Shown here one piece after another: positions 33,521-43,222 of a stretch of 64,000 bases of DNA (the stretch's first letter is position 1; each line of letters starts with the position of its first letter). This stretch comes from Bradyrhizobium tropiciagri (GTDB lineage: Bacteria; Pseudomonadota; Alphaproteobacteria; Rhizobiales; Xanthobacteraceae): NCBI RefSeq assembly GCF_018130505.1, contig NZ_JAFCKH010000004.1, positions 62,001-126,000 of the forward strand, given 5' to 3'. The position numbers were made by a program, and so were the translations under genes. The notes beneath the pieces were generated by a model, which saw only the letters and a list, made by a program, of their open reading frames with translations, was not told where the DNA came from and searched no databases.

Positions 33521-34542
33521 CCGCGCTTCGCATGCGTGCCCGCGATTTCCTGACCGAGGACGAACTGGTCGCCGTCCGCGAGCGCGTGACGTGGAAGGGC
33601 GTCGCGCTGATCGCGCACGCCTGGGCGCTGATCTTCGGCGCGATCGCGCTGGTGGCGTGGTGGCCCAACCCGATCACCTATCTGCTTGCGGTCGCGATCA
33701 TCGGCTCGCGCCAGCTCGGGCTTGCGGTCCTGATGCATGATGGCGCGCATGGCTGTCTGTCGGCGGACGAGAAGACCAACCTGTTTCTGAGCCAGTGGTT
33801 CTGCGCCTATCCGACCTTCGCCGAGACCCGCAGCTATCGCCGCTACCATCTGCAGCATCACGCGCGGACGCAGCAGGAGGACGACCCCGATCTCGTGCTG
33901 TCGGCGCCGTTTCCGATCACGCGGCTCAGCTATCGCCGAAAGTTCTTCCGCGACATCACCGGGCAGACCGGCTACCAGCAGCGCAAGGCGCAACTGCTCA
34001 ACGCGCTCGGGCCGAAGGAGTGGCCGCTGTCGCGGCGCGCCGCGCATTTCTGGGACAAGCTCGGTCCGCAATGCGTGGCCAATGCGGTGCTGTTCGTCGG
34101 CCTTGCCGCTGCGGGCGTGTGGTGGGCCTATCCGCTGTTGTGGCTGGTGCCGCTGTTGACCTGGATGATGGTGATCACCCGCATCCGCAACATCGCCGAG
34201 CATGCCGTCGTGCCCGACAGCGCCGATCCCTTGCGCAACACCCGCACCACGCACGCCAATCTTCCCGAGCGCCTGTTCATCGCGCCGTACTACGTGAACT
34301 ATCACCTCGAGCATCATCTGCTGTTCTACGTGCCTTGCTACAACCTGCCGCGCGTCCACCGCATCCTGAGCGGCAGCCGCCATGCCGATCGGATGGAGGT
34401 GCAGCCCGGCTACACCGCCGTGCTGCGGCTGGCGACGGCGAGGCCCGACCACGAGGATCGCCCGGGCCAGCTGGTCAACAGTGCGCGCCGGGCGCGGGCC
34501 GGCGGCAAGGTTAACGCCGACCAGAACGCGGGCGGGTTCTAG
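33517..34542 (+). CDS. Membrane fatty-acid desaturase family protein
   Basis: 341 residues with about four hydrophobic stretches. The three histidine boxes of the di-iron membrane desaturase/hydroxylase superfamily are present: HDGAH (His74, His78), HLQHH (His111, His114, His115) and HLEHH (His263, His266, His267). They indicate O2-dependent desaturation or hydroxylation of lipid acyl chains or carotenoid-like substrates in the membrane. The position of the double bond cannot be inferred. Co-transcribed with the TetR gene. The 209 bases after it carry no gene. Confidence 0.9.
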   Translation: MTALRMRARDFLTEDELVAVRERVTWKGVALIAHAWALIFGAIALVAWWPNPITYLLAVAIIGSRQLGLAVLMHDGAHGCLSADEKTNLFLSQWFCAYPTFAETRSYRRYHLQHHARTQQEDDPDLVLSAPFPITRLSYRRKFFRDITGQTGYQQRKAQLLNALGPKEWPLSRRAAHFWDKLGPQCVANAVLFVGLAAAGVWWAYPLLWLVPLLTWMMVITRIRNIAEHAVVPDSADPLRNTRTTHANLPERLFIAPYYVNYHLEHHLLFYVPCYNLPRVHRILSGSRHADRMEVQPGYTAVLRLATARPDHEDRPGQLVNSARRARAGGKVNADQNAGGF

Positions 34543-34751
34543 CCCCGACTTCTCCCCCAGCCGGTCCGGCATCCCCAGGGGTTCCTCCGGCGCGGCTTGA
34601 CATCACGGCCCTCATCAGTGTCTTACGGCCGGGTTCAGGGCATGGTCCGGACCCGCCGAGGCGCGTCTCGCGCGACGCGGATACCGTTTCTCCTGCGGCA
34701 GGCGCCAGGCGCTGGCGCGGAGGTTACGCTCAACACGATAGGGAGCCGCTG

Positions 34752-35705
34752 ATGACGGCAGCATTTACGTTTCCCGGGCAGGGCTCGCAGGCGGTCGGCA
34801 TGGGCAAAGCCTTGGCCGAGGCCTTTCCGGCGGCCAAGGCGGTGTTCGACGAGGTCGACGCGGCGCTCGGCGAGAAGCTGACCGCGACCATCTGGGATGG
34901 CCCGGGCGAGACGCTGCAACTCACCGAGAATGCCCAGCCGGCACTGATGGCGGTCTCGATCGCGACCATGCGCGTGCTGGAAACCGAAGCCGGGTTCTCG
35001 GTCGGCCGTGACGCGGCCTTCGTCGCCGGCCACTCGCTAGGCGAGTATTCGGCGCTGGCCGCGGCCGGCAGCCTCAGCATCAGCGACGCGGCGCGGCTGC
35101 TGCGCACCCGCGGCCGTGCCATGCAGAAGGCGGTGCCGGTCGGCGCCGGCGCGATGGCGGCGCTGCTCGGCCTCGACTACGAGGCCGCCGTGGCGGTCGC
35201 CAGCGAGGCCGCACAGGGCGAGGTCTGCCAGGCCGCCAACGACAATGGCGGCGGGCAGGTGGTGGTCTCCGGCGACAAGGCCGCGGTCGACCGCGCCGTC
35301 GAGATCGCCAAGACCAAGGGCGCAAAGCGCGCGATGCTGCTGCCGGTGTCGGCACCGTTCCACTGCAAGCTGATGCAGCCGGCGGCCGATGCGATGGCAG
35401 AGGCGCTGGCCGGTGTGACGATCAAGGCGCCCGCGGCGCCGCTGGTCGCCAACGTGCTGGCGTCCGCGATATCGGATCCCGACGAGATTCGCCGCCGCCT
35501 GGTCGAGCAGGTCACCGGCACCGTTCGCTGGCGCGAGTCGGTTGCCTATATGGCAGGGCAGGGCGTGACGCGGTTCTTCGAGATCGGCGCCGGCAAGGTG
35601 CTGAGCGGCCTCGTCAAGCGCATCGCGGACGGTGCGGTCGGCGTGTCCGTCGGCGGTCCGAACGATATTGCTGCGGCCAAGGATGCACTGGCTGCTTCGG
35701 CGTAA
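34752..35705 (+). CDS. fabD: Malonyl-CoA:ACP transacylase
   Basis: 317 residues. FPGQGSQAVGMG at the start (GQGSQ, about 9-13) and GHSLGEYSAL with the catalytic Ser95 define FabD. The catalytic His lies in SAPFHCKLM (about residue 204). It loads malonate onto acyl carrier protein for type II fatty-acid synthesis. Shine-Dalgarno GGGAG upstream. It is first of the fabD-fabG-acpP-fabF cluster and is 20 bases from fabG. Confidence 0.97.
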   Translation: MTAAFTFPGQGSQAVGMGKALAEAFPAAKAVFDEVDAALGEKLTATIWDGPGETLQLTENAQPALMAVSIATMRVLETEAGFSVGRDAAFVAGHSLGEYSALAAAGSLSISDAARLLRTRGRAMQKAVPVGAGAMAALLGLDYEAAVAVASEAAQGEVCQAANDNGGGQVVVSGDKAAVDRAVEIAKTKGAKRAMLLPVSAPFHCKLMQPAADAMAEALAGVTIKAPAAPLVANVLASAISDPDEIRRRLVEQVTGTVRWRESVAYMAGQGVTRFFEIGAGKVLSGLVKRIADGAVGVSVGGPNDIAAAKDALAASA

Positions 35706-35725
35706 GCAGCCGAGAGGAGACTTCG

Positions 35726-36463
35726 ATGTTTGATCTGACTGGCAGGACGGCGCTCGTCACGGGCGCGACCGGAGGCATCGGCGGCGCGATCGCGCAGGCG
35801 CTGCATGCGCAGGGCGCGACGGTTGCGATCTCGGGCACGCGGCGCGAGGTGCTGGATGGCTTTGCTGCCAAGCTCGGCGAGCGCGTCCACGTGCTGCCCT
35901 GCAATCTCTCCAGCAAGGACGATGTCGAGGCGCTGGTGCCGGCCGCGGAAGCGGCGATGGGGCAGGTCGACATCCTCGTCGCCAATGCCGGCATCACCCG
36001 CGACAACCTGTTCGTGCAGCTGCGCGACGAGGATTGGGACGACGTCATCGCCGTCAACCTGACCGCGACCTTCCGCCTCGCGCGCGCCGCGACCAAGCTG
36101 ATGATGCGCAAGCGCTTCGGCCGCATCATCGCGATCACCTCGATCGTCGGTGTCACCGGCAATCCGGGGCAGGGCAACTACACCGCATCGAAGGCCGGCA
36201 TCATCGGGCTGATCAAGACGCTGGGCGCCGAATACGCCAAGCGCGGCGTGACCGCCAATTGCATCGCGCCGGGCTTCATCAAGACGCCGATGACGGATGC
36301 GCTCAATGACAAGCAGCGCGAGACCATCCTGGCGAAGGTTCCTGCGGCGCGGCTCGGAACACCCGAGGACATCGCCGCGGCGGCGGTCTATCTGGCCTCC
36401 AATGAGGGCGGCTACGTCACCGGACAGACTATTCACGTCAACGGTGGAATGGCCATGATTTGA
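35726..36463 (+). CDS. fabG: 3-oxoacyl-ACP reductase
   Basis: 245 residues, classical SDR. TGATGGIGG (12-20), NAG (87-89), Ser139, Tyr152 and Lys156 (YTASK) form the active site, and PGFIKTPMTD with the LASNEGGYVTGQTIHVNGGMAM end matches FabG. It reduces beta-ketoacyl-ACP with NADPH. The gene order and spacing to fabD support the assignment. Confidence 0.96.
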   Translation: MFDLTGRTALVTGATGGIGGAIAQALHAQGATVAISGTRREVLDGFAAKLGERVHVLPCNLSSKDDVEALVPAAEAAMGQVDILVANAGITRDNLFVQLRDEDWDDVIAVNLTATFRLARAATKLMMRKRFGRIIAITSIVGVTGNPGQGNYTASKAGIIGLIKTLGAEYAKRGVTANCIAPGFIKTPMTDALNDKQRETILAKVPAARLGTPEDIAAAAVYLASNEGGYVTGQTIHVNGGMAMI

Positions 36464-36581
36464 GCGGCGGAGCGGCTCTCGCAATGCGGCGAAAAGCCGT
36501 TTTCGGGAGCCGGTTCAGGCGTGTAGTCAAGGCTTGGGAAGTATGATAGCTGAACCCCTCACGGATGGGCAAAGAACGCCA

Positions 36582-36608
36582 TTGCAGGATTTTGAAACCC
36601 TGTATATT
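36582..36608 (+). promoter_or_regulatory. Candidate acpP promoter
   Basis: TTGCAG (36582-36587) and TATATT (36603-36608) are separated by 15 bases, in the 287-base gap between fabG and acpP. The -10 is good, but the spacing is short. A separate promoter for the highly expressed acpP is expected. No gene is seen in the gap. Confidence 0.3.
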
Positions 36609-36750
36609 GGCGTGGCGACGCCTGCCGTTCGCCGGGGCTTATCGGCTACGACCGGGCCGAATCAAGACTATGCGCGACTGAGTAATCGAGACGACCACGA
36701 TGGCTCGTATCGTCTTGGGGTCGGGTCCAATGGAACAACGAGGTTGAACG

Positions 36751-36990
36751 ATGAGTGAGATTGGCGAGCGGGTTAAGAAGATTGTGGTCGAACACCTCGG
36801 TGTCGAGCCCGAGAAGGTGGTCGATAGCGCGAGCTTCATCGATGACCTCGGCGCCGACAGCCTCGACACCGTCGAGCTCGTGATGGCTTTCGAAGAAGAG
36901 TTCGGTTGCGAGATTCCGGACGACGCGGCGGAGACGATTTTGACCGTCGGCGACGCGACCAAGTTTCTTGAGAAGAACGCGAAGAGCTGA
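36751..36990 (+). CDS. acpP: Acyl carrier protein
   Basis: 79 residues, acidic, four-helix ACP. The phosphopantetheine Ser is Ser37 in [19 protein letters not shown], the invariant ACP motif. It carries growing acyl chains in fatty-acid synthesis and lipid A assembly. It lies between fabG and fabF. Confidence 0.98.
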   Translation: MSEIGERVKKIVVEHLGVEPEKVVDSASFIDDLGADSLDTVELVMAFEEEFGCEIPDDAAETILTVGDATKFLEKNAKS

Positions 36991-37089
36991 CGCCATTCGC
37001 GCGGATTACAATGGAGCCGGACGGACTGTGATCGAACGGTCCCCCGGTTTCTTATTATTGCCCGCCCTTTGCGGGCCGGAGACTTTCAC

Positions 37090-38355
37090 ATGAGACGGGT
37101 TGTCGTCACGGGGCTGGGCATGGTGACGCCACTCGGCTGCGGGGTCGACGCAACCTGGGCGCGCATCCTTGCCGGCGAGAGCGGCGGCAAGAAGATCGAT
37201 ACGTTCGATGTCTCCGATCTGCCGAGCCAGGTCGCCTGCTTCATCCCGCGCGGCGACGGCAGCAACGGCACCTACAATCCCGATCAGTGGATGGAGCCGA
37301 AGGACCAGCGCAAGGTTGACGAGTTCATCGTCTTCGCGATGTGCGCGGCCAGGCAGGCACTCGACGATGCCAACTGGCATCCGAAATCCGACGAGGATCA
37401 GTTCGCGACCGGCACGCTGATCGGCTCCGGCATCGGCGGCCTCACCGGCATCGCCGAGACTGCGATCCTGCTGAAGGAGCGCGGACCGCGCCGGGTCTCG
37501 CCGTTCTTCATCCCGGGCCGCCTGATCAACCTGGCGTCCGGCTATGTCTCGATCGAGCACGGCCTCAAGGGGCCCAATCATTCCGTCGTCACGGCCTGCT
37601 CGACCGGCGCGCACGCGCTCGGCGACGCCGCGCGGCTGATCGCGCTCGGCGATGCCGAGGTGATGGTGGCGGGCGGCGCCGAATCGCCGATCTCGCGCAT
37701 CGGCATTGCCGGCTTCTGCGCGGCGCGCGCGCTATCCACCGGCTTCAACGACGCGCCGCAAAAGGCCTCGCGTCCCTACGACAAGGATCGCGACGGCTTC
37801 GTCATGGGCGAGGGCGCCGGCATCGTGGTGCTCGAGGAATACGAGCACGCCAAGCGGCGCGGCGCGAAGATCTATGCCGAGGTCACCGGCTACGGCCTGT
37901 CGGGCGATGCCTATCACATCACCTCGCCGCCGCCCGACGGCAATGGCGGCTTCCGCAGTATGACCATGGCGCTCAAGCGCGCCGGCCTGACTGCATCCGA
38001 TCTCGACTACATCAACGCGCACGGCACCTCGACGCAGGTCGGCGACGAGATCGAACTCGGCGCGGTCGAACGCCTGCTCGGCAACGCGGCCTCGGAGGTC
38101 TCGATGTCGTCGACCAAGTCGGCGACCGGACATCTGCTCGGCGCGGCCGGTGCGATCGAGGCGATCTTCGCGATCCTGGCGATTCGCGATAACGTCGTGC
38201 CGCCGACCATCAATCTCGATAACCCGTCGGTCGAGACGGCGATTGATCTTGTGCCGCACACGTCGCGCAAGCGTGACGTCAATGTGGCGCTATCCAATTC
38301 CTTCGGTTTCGGCGGCACCAACGCCTCCGTGATCGTGCAGCGCGTAGCCGATTAG
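37090..38355 (+). CDS. fabF: 3-oxoacyl-ACP synthase II
   Basis: 421 residues from ATG 37090 (GGAG about nine bases upstream; a longer in-frame start at 37069 is less likely). The catalytic triad of the KAS II fold is Cys170 (VVTACSTGAHAL), His311 (NAHGTSTQVGD) and His348 (TGHLLGAAG). It elongates acyl-ACP by condensation with malonyl-ACP and contributes to temperature control of unsaturated chains. It follows acpP after about 100 bases. Confidence 0.97.
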   Translation: MRRVVVTGLGMVTPLGCGVDATWARILAGESGGKKIDTFDVSDLPSQVACFIPRGDGSNGTYNPDQWMEPKDQRKVDEFIVFAMCAARQALDDANWHPKSDEDQFATGTLIGSGIGGLTGIAETAILLKERGPRRVSPFFIPGRLINLASGYVSIEHGLKGPNHSVVTACSTGAHALGDAARLIALGDAEVMVAGGAESPISRIGIAGFCAARALSTGFNDAPQKASRPYDKDRDGFVMGEGAGIVVLEEYEHAKRRGAKIYAEVTGYGLSGDAYHITSPPPDGNGGFRSMTMALKRAGLTASDLDYINAHGTSTQVGDEIELGAVERLLGNAASEVSMSSTKSATGHLLGAAGAIEAIFAILAIRDNVVPPTINLDNPSVETAIDLVPHTSRKRDVNVALSNSFGFGGTNASVIVQRVAD

Positions 38356-38481
38356 TAGGTCTTTAGAACTAGTCCACCGTTTTGCCGTATTCCGCGGTGA
38401 CTCCTAAGAGCGGGCGTATGCTATTGGCAGGGCAGGGGTTTGTCCGGCCACGATTGAAACCGGCAGGATTGGTTTGCATCG

Positions 38482-39741
38482 ATGAGTGAGAGGCCGCCCA
38501 TTTCACCGAGGAGCCCGCGTGCCGCGCTGGAGCCCGAACAGGTTCCGCCGCCGCCGAAACGTTCGGACCGTGCCCGCAATCCCTTCGTGATCGTCGGCAA
38601 CGCCATCTTCACGCTGCTGATCATCCTGATGATCGGCGCGGGAGCGGCGTATTACTACGGCAAGCAGACGCTGGAAGCGCCGGGGCCGTTGCAGGAAGAC
38701 AAGATCGTCAACATCCCGGCGCGCGCCGGCAAGCGCGACATCGCCGACGTGCTGTCGCGCGAGGGCGTGATCAACGTCAATCCCTGGGTCTTCATCGGCA
38801 GCGTGTTCGCGCTGAAGGCCAGTTCCGATCTCAAGCCCGGTGAATATTCGTTCCAGAAGAGCGCCAGCCTGCGCGACGTCATCGCCACCATTGTCGAAGG
38901 CAAGGTGGTGCAGCACGCCGTCACCATTCCGGAAGGCCTGACCTCGGAACAGATCGTCACGCGCCTCTCCGACAACGACATCTTCTCCGGCTCGGTGCGC
39001 GAGATCCCGCGCGAGGGAACGCTGCTGCCGGAGACCTACAAGTTTCCGCGCGGCACCCCGCGCGACCAGGTGATCCAGCGTATGCAGCAGGCGCAGAAGC
39101 GCGTGCTCGCCGAGATCTGGGAACGGCGCAACGCCGATACGCCGCTGAAATCGCCGGACCAGCTTGTGACGCTGGCATCGATCGTCGAGAAGGAAACCGG
39201 CCGCGCCGACGAGCGCAGCCGCGTCGCCGCGGTGTTCGTCAACCGCATTCGGCAGCGGATGAAGCTGCAATCCGATCCGACCATCATCTACGGCCTGGTC
39301 GGCGGCAAGGGCACGCTGGGACGCCCGATCAAGCGCAGCGAGATCACGCAGCCCTCGCCCTACAACACCTATGTGATCGACGGCCTGCCGCCCGGGCCGA
39401 TCGCCAATCCCGGCCGCGCCTCGCTGGAGGCGACCGCCAATCCGGCGCGCACGCGCGACCTGTTCTTCGTCGCTGACGGAACCGGTGGCCACAGCTTCAC
39501 CGAAACCTACGACCAGCACGCCAAGAACGTGGCGAAGCTGCGCACGATGGAAAAGCAGATCCAGAACGACACCGTCGAGCCTGCGGATGATCCGGCGCCT
39601 GCGGCTGCCGCACCCGGCTCGGCCGACACCAATCCGACCGCGGCGACGCCGCCGAAGCCGACCAACCAAAAGAAGCCGCCGCGCGGCGGACGCCAGGGCG
39701 CGGCCCAGCAGACCAACTCGCCTCCGGTCGTGCAGCGGTAG
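38482..39741 (+). CDS. mltG: Endolytic murein transglycosylase MltG (YceG)
   Basis: 419 residues with one transmembrane helix at about 35-58 and a periplasmic catalytic domain. The catalytic Glu236 lies in ASIVEKETG, with DPTIIYG, SPYNTY and LPPGPIANPG conserved nearby. MltG cleaves nascent glycan strands and may act as a terminase of elongation. The C-terminal 60 residues are low-complexity Pro/Ala. It is in the usual place after fabF. The gap of 126 bases before it shows no gene. Confidence 0.94.
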   Translation: MSERPPISPRSPRAALEPEQVPPPPKRSDRARNPFVIVGNAIFTLLIILMIGAGAAYYYGKQTLEAPGPLQEDKIVNIPARAGKRDIADVLSREGVINVNPWVFIGSVFALKASSDLKPGEYSFQKSASLRDVIATIVEGKVVQHAVTIPEGLTSEQIVTRLSDNDIFSGSVREIPREGTLLPETYKFPRGTPRDQVIQRMQQAQKRVLAEIWERRNADTPLKSPDQLVTLASIVEKETGRADERSRVAAVFVNRIRQRMKLQSDPTIIYGLVGGKGTLGRPIKRSEITQPSPYNTYVIDGLPPGPIANPGRASLEATANPARTRDLFFVADGTGGHSFTETYDQHAKNVAKLRTMEKQIQNDTVEPADDPAPAAAAPGSADTNPTAATPPKPTNQKKPPRGGRQGAAQQTNSPPVVQR

Positions 39742-39877
39742 CGTCGCGGCAGGTGGCGTGCTGGCGAAGGTGGACGTAATTCCACTTTCACGGAATCCGT
39801 TTTAAGGTCGATGGCGACCTCGGCGAGTCTCGAAAGGCTCGAGATCGTCTCATACCCCAGTTGGAGAGTTTCACGCG

Positions 39878-40765
39878 ATGGCGCTATCGAGCATGACCGG
39901 CTTTGCCCGAAGCCATGGCGCAAGCGGGCCCTACACGTTCGAGTGGGAACTGAAATCGGTCAACGCCAAGGGCTATGACCTGCGGCTGCGGCTGCCGTCC
40001 GGCTGGGATGAGCTGGAAGCCTTCGCCAAGAAGCGCGCCGGCGAACTGCTGTCGCGCGGCACGGTCTACGCCAATCTCAGCGTCAAGCGCACCGACGCGG
40101 CGCAGACAGTGCGAATCAACGAGGACGTGCTGGACGCCGTCCTGAAGGTCGCCGGCATGCTGACGCAGCGGATCGATGCGGTGGCGCCGAGCATCGACGG
40201 GCTGCTCGGCATCAAGGGCGTGATCGAGATGGTCGAGCCCGAGAGCAATGAGGACGAGGAGAAGGCGGCGCGCGCCGCGGCGACGACGGCCTTCGAGCAG
40301 GCGCTCGACAGCCTCGTCGAGATGCGCCGCCGCGAGGGCGATGCGCTCGGCCAGATCCTGATGCAGCGGATGGACGAGATCGAACGGCTCGCCGGCCGCG
40401 CCGAGGCGGCCCCGGGCCGCAAGCCCGAGGCGATCAAGGCCCGGCTTGCCGAGCAGATCGCAACGCTGCTGGAAGCATCCGATCGCTTCGATGCCGACCG
40501 GCTCAGCCAGGAGGCGCTGCTGATCGCCACCAAGGCCGATATCCGCGAGGAGCTCGACCGCATCGCCTCGCACATCGGCCAGGTGCGCGAGATGATCGGC
40601 AAGGGCGGGCCCGTCGGACGGCGGCTCGACTTCCTGGCCCAGGAGTTCAACCGCGAGGTCAACACCTGCTGTTCGAAATCCAACGATGTCGAATTGACCA
40701 ATACCGGGCTCGAGATGAAGAACGTGGTCGAGCAATTCCGCGAACAGGTCCAGAATCTGGAGTGA
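39878..40765 (+). CDS. yicC: YicC/YloC-family endoribonuclease
   Basis: 295 residues. MTGFARSHG at the N-terminus and the C-terminal run GRRLDFLAQEFNREVNTCCSKS are the family signatures. The central part is helical, with a Glu/Ala-rich stretch. Members cleave small RNAs and help stationary-phase survival. It directly precedes gmk (three bases between), the common bacterial order. Confidence 0.95.
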   Translation: MALSSMTGFARSHGASGPYTFEWELKSVNAKGYDLRLRLPSGWDELEAFAKKRAGELLSRGTVYANLSVKRTDAAQTVRINEDVLDAVLKVAGMLTQRIDAVAPSIDGLLGIKGVIEMVEPESNEDEEKAARAAATTAFEQALDSLVEMRRREGDALGQILMQRMDEIERLAGRAEAAPGRKPEAIKARLAEQIATLLEASDRFDADRLSQEALLIATKADIREELDRIASHIGQVREMIGKGGPVGRRLDFLAQEFNREVNTCCSKSNDVELTNTGLEMKNVVEQFREQVQNLE

Positions 40766-40768
40766 GCG

Positions 40769-41422
40769 ATGACGGCGCAGGGGTTTGACGGCGTGGAGCG
40801 GCGCGGACTGATGTTCGTCCTGTCGTCGCCGTCGGGCGCCGGCAAGACGACGCTATCGCGCATGCTGATCGACCGCATGCCGGGGTTGAAGATGTCGGTG
40901 TCGGCGACGACGCGCGCGAAGCGGCCGGGCGAGGTCGAGGGCCGGGACTACTTCTTCGTCGACAAGGCGAAGTTCGAGGCGATGGCCAAGCAGGGCGATC
41001 TCTTGGAATGGGCCACCGTGTTCGACAACCGCTACGGCACACCGCGGGCGCCGGTCGAGACTGCGCTCGGCGCCGGGCAGGACGTGCTGTTCGATATCGA
41101 CTGGCAAGGCACCCAGCAGCTGCGCGAGAAGGCGCGCGCCGATGTGGTCAGCGTCTTCATCCTGCCGCCGTCAGCGGCCGATCTCGAGAAGCGGCTGCAT
41201 ACCCGCGCGCAGGACTCCGAAGAGGTGATCCGCGGGCGGATGAACCGCGCCACCCATGAGCTGAGCCATTGGGCGGAATACGACTACATCGTCGTCAACC
41301 AGAACGTCGACGACGCCTTCGCCGAGGTGCAGTCGATCCTGAAGGCCGAGCGGCTCAAGCGCGAGCGGCGTACAGGTCTCACGGAATTCGTCCGCGGCCT
41401 GCAGCGCCAGCTCGAGAAATAA
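40769..41422 (+). CDS. gmk: Guanylate kinase
   Basis: 217 residues. P-loop SPSGAGKTT (about 20-28), then VSATTRAKRPGEVEGRDYFFV, the GMP-binding segment, and DIDWQGTQQLRE. It phosphorylates GMP to GDP. It ends seven bases before the convergent membrane-protein gene and no terminator is visible in between. Confidence 0.97.
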   Translation: MTAQGFDGVERRGLMFVLSSPSGAGKTTLSRMLIDRMPGLKMSVSATTRAKRPGEVEGRDYFFVDKAKFEAMAKQGDLLEWATVFDNRYGTPRAPVETALGAGQDVLFDIDWQGTQQLREKARADVVSVFILPPSAADLEKRLHTRAQDSEEVIRGRMNRATHELSHWAEYDYIVVNQNVDDAFAEVQSILKAERLKRERRTGLTEFVRGLQRQLEK

Positions 41423-41429
41423 CCCGTCC

Positions 41430-42476
41430 TCAGTTGGCCGCGCTGCGCGCCAGCCGCTGCAGCATGGCCGCGATCTGCCGGCTATCCTCCGCGGTCTGGT
41501 CGAGGTCGCGGGCGGCGCTTGCGCCGCGCGGGACCGGCGGCTGGGCACGGCGCGGCGGCAGCTCGGACAGCCGGATCGGACGTTCGCGGCTGACCTGTGC
41601 CGGCGGCGGCGCACGCTCGATCTGGATCGAATCCCACGGTGCACGTTGCGCCTCGCGAACGTCATAGGCGGGCGTGCGCCTGCGCGTCAGCTTCACCACG
41701 AGGGCGCTGACCAGGCCTGCCAGCGCCAGCGCGCCGATCATCACGACCAGCAGCATCTGCGTGGATGCCGACGGCTTCTCGGCAGGCGCTTCGACCGCAG
41801 CGGCCGGGGCCGGTGCAGCGGGGGCCGCCTCTTGCGGCTGTGCGTCGGCTTGCACGGCGGGCGACGGCTGGGGGGCGGCGTACCGCGTTCCATTCGCCCT
41901 GGCCATGCTGGTGGAATCAAGCCACCGCGCGGACCCGTCAGCGCCGGCCGGCGCTTGCGGTGCGCTGGTGGCGGCTGCGGTGCTGCCGGTCTGATCGGCA
42001 TCGGCGGTCGCAGGCGGCGTGGTGGTGGCCTGCGGCGAGGGCCACTCGGCATGCGCATCGGCGACCGCCTTGCTCATCGGGGGCGATTGCTGCGGCAATG
42101 GCTGCTGTGGCTGAGCCTGAGCCTGAGCCTGAGCAGGGGCCTGGACCTTGGCCTGCGGCGGCGCAGCGTCTGCAACCGGCGCGTCGGGCGTAGCCGCAGC
42201 TTGCTGCTGCTGGGCGGTCGCGGTCTTGGCGGCCTTGTTCTTCGCCTCACCGAGATACCAGCACTTGGTCTTTTTCGCGCGATCCAGATGGTAGAACCAG
42301 TGGCTTCCGGCCGGTGCGGCCCCCTTCGGCGCCGACTGGCAATTGTCGGCGGTCTTGGTCTCTGCGGGCTTGGTCTGTGCGGTCGTGGCGGCATTCTGGG
42401 CCACGGCGCTGCAACTGGCCCCCGCCAGAATGCTGGCGACGAGCGCCGAAGCAAATTTTGCTGAAAGATTTGACAT
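41430..42476 (-). CDS. Secreted Ala/Pro/Gln-rich protein with one C-terminal transmembrane helix
   Basis: 348 residues. A signal peptide (MSNLSAKFASALVASILAGASCSAVAQ) precedes a small domain with Cys46 and Cys72 (NCQSAPKGAAPAGSHWFYHLDR, KTKCWYLGE), probably a disulphide. A low-complexity Pro/Ala/Gln stretch follows, then one helix at about 241-262, then a basic cytoplasmic tail. So it is anchored in the inner membrane with most of it in the periplasm. The family is unknown to me. It lies downstream, on the same strand, of the two paralogous secreted proteins (gap 169 bases). Confidence 0.65.
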   Translation of the reverse strand: MSNLSAKFASALVASILAGASCSAVAQNAATTAQTKPAETKTADNCQSAPKGAAPAGSHWFYHLDRAKKTKCWYLGEAKNKAAKTATAQQQQAAATPDAPVADAAPPQAKVQAPAQAQAQAQPQQPLPQQSPPMSKAVADAHAEWPSPQATTTPPATADADQTGSTAAATSAPQAPAGADGSARWLDSTSMARANGTRYAAPQPSPAVQADAQPQEAAPAAPAPAAAVEAPAEKPSASTQMLLVVMIGALALAGLVSALVVKLTRRRTPAYDVREAQRAPWDSIQIERAPPPAQVSRERPIRLSELPPRRAQPPVPRGASAARDLDQTAEDSRQIAAMLQRLARSAAN

Positions 42477-42645
42477 ACGCGTCCCCGGTATTTTTTTAAC
42501 TCAAACGCTGGTGACCCCAATCTCGGTAAAGAGTTGGGTCGCAATGCGCCGCAATTCCGGAGCGGGTAGGGCTTAATTAGGGCTCGGGGCGCTCGCGAAT
42601 TGGGGCGCGCCGGCGGCCAAAATCGTGCGGTCGTGAGGGAGAGAT

Positions 42646-43152
42646 TTACCGCTTTGACGCGGTCCAGCGGCCCTTGCATCCGTCGGATCGCACGAACGAG
42701 CCGGAGCCGCTGCTGCCCGAGAAGCGGCCAGAGCTTGTCCAGCTCAAGCCTCCGGCGGATCCACTTCCCGTCGTGGACCCGTTCGGACTGACACGCCCGG
42801 AACTCAGCTCTCCAGAGATGCTGCCGCCTGAAATCACCAGCCGTTCGGTGCTGGAGCCGCAGGGCGACCCTTCGGCGACAACCACCCACGCGCCATCGAA
42901 ATTGCCGGCACCGCCACCGCCGCCGCTGGATTTCTTCGCTGCGCGCCGCGGCGTCTCCGAACTCTTGCTTCGTGCCGGCTTTGCCGGCGCGACGGTGCGT
43001 GGTGCTTCACGACTGCCGGACAGCGACTTTTCATCATTGCCGATACTGCCGCCGCTGCTGCCGGATTGCGCCAGCGCGGTCGCCGAACCGGCGGCGAGGA
43101 GCAGGGCAGACAACAGGATTGTTCGGACGTTGGTCTGAGACATCGTTTGCAT
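42646..43152 (-). CDS. Gly/Ser-rich secreted protein, paralogue 2
   Basis: 168 residues from ATG 43152 (GTG 43167 possible). Signal peptide, then the mature end SIGNDEKSLSGSR, shared with paralogue 1, an Arg/Lys/Pro/Ser linker, a Gly run, and a C-terminal domain starting FDGAWVVVAEG and ending SDGCKGRWTASKR with repeated Ser-Gly turns. Two Cys near the ends (PCGSS... DGCKG) could pair. Not recognised as a known family. It is 70 bases downstream of paralogue 1. Confidence 0.7.
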   Translation of the reverse strand: MQTMSQTNVRTILLSALLLAAGSATALAQSGSSGGSIGNDEKSLSGSREAPRTVAPAKPARSKSSETPRRAAKKSSGGGGGAGNFDGAWVVVAEGSPCGSSTERLVISGGSISGELSSGRVSPNGSTTGSGSAGGLSWTSSGRFSGSSGSGSFVRSDGCKGRWTASKR

Positions 43153-43222
43153 AGTCGGCGTGTCCACGTCTTGATCTCAATGTCCGGAGCCGTCGGCCGC
43201 GGGCATCGATAGCGCCGCGACG

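Noticed and set aside
36534-36758. Small open frame before acpP
   Set aside because: It runs into the acpP start, has no conserved motif, and lies over the likely promoter region.
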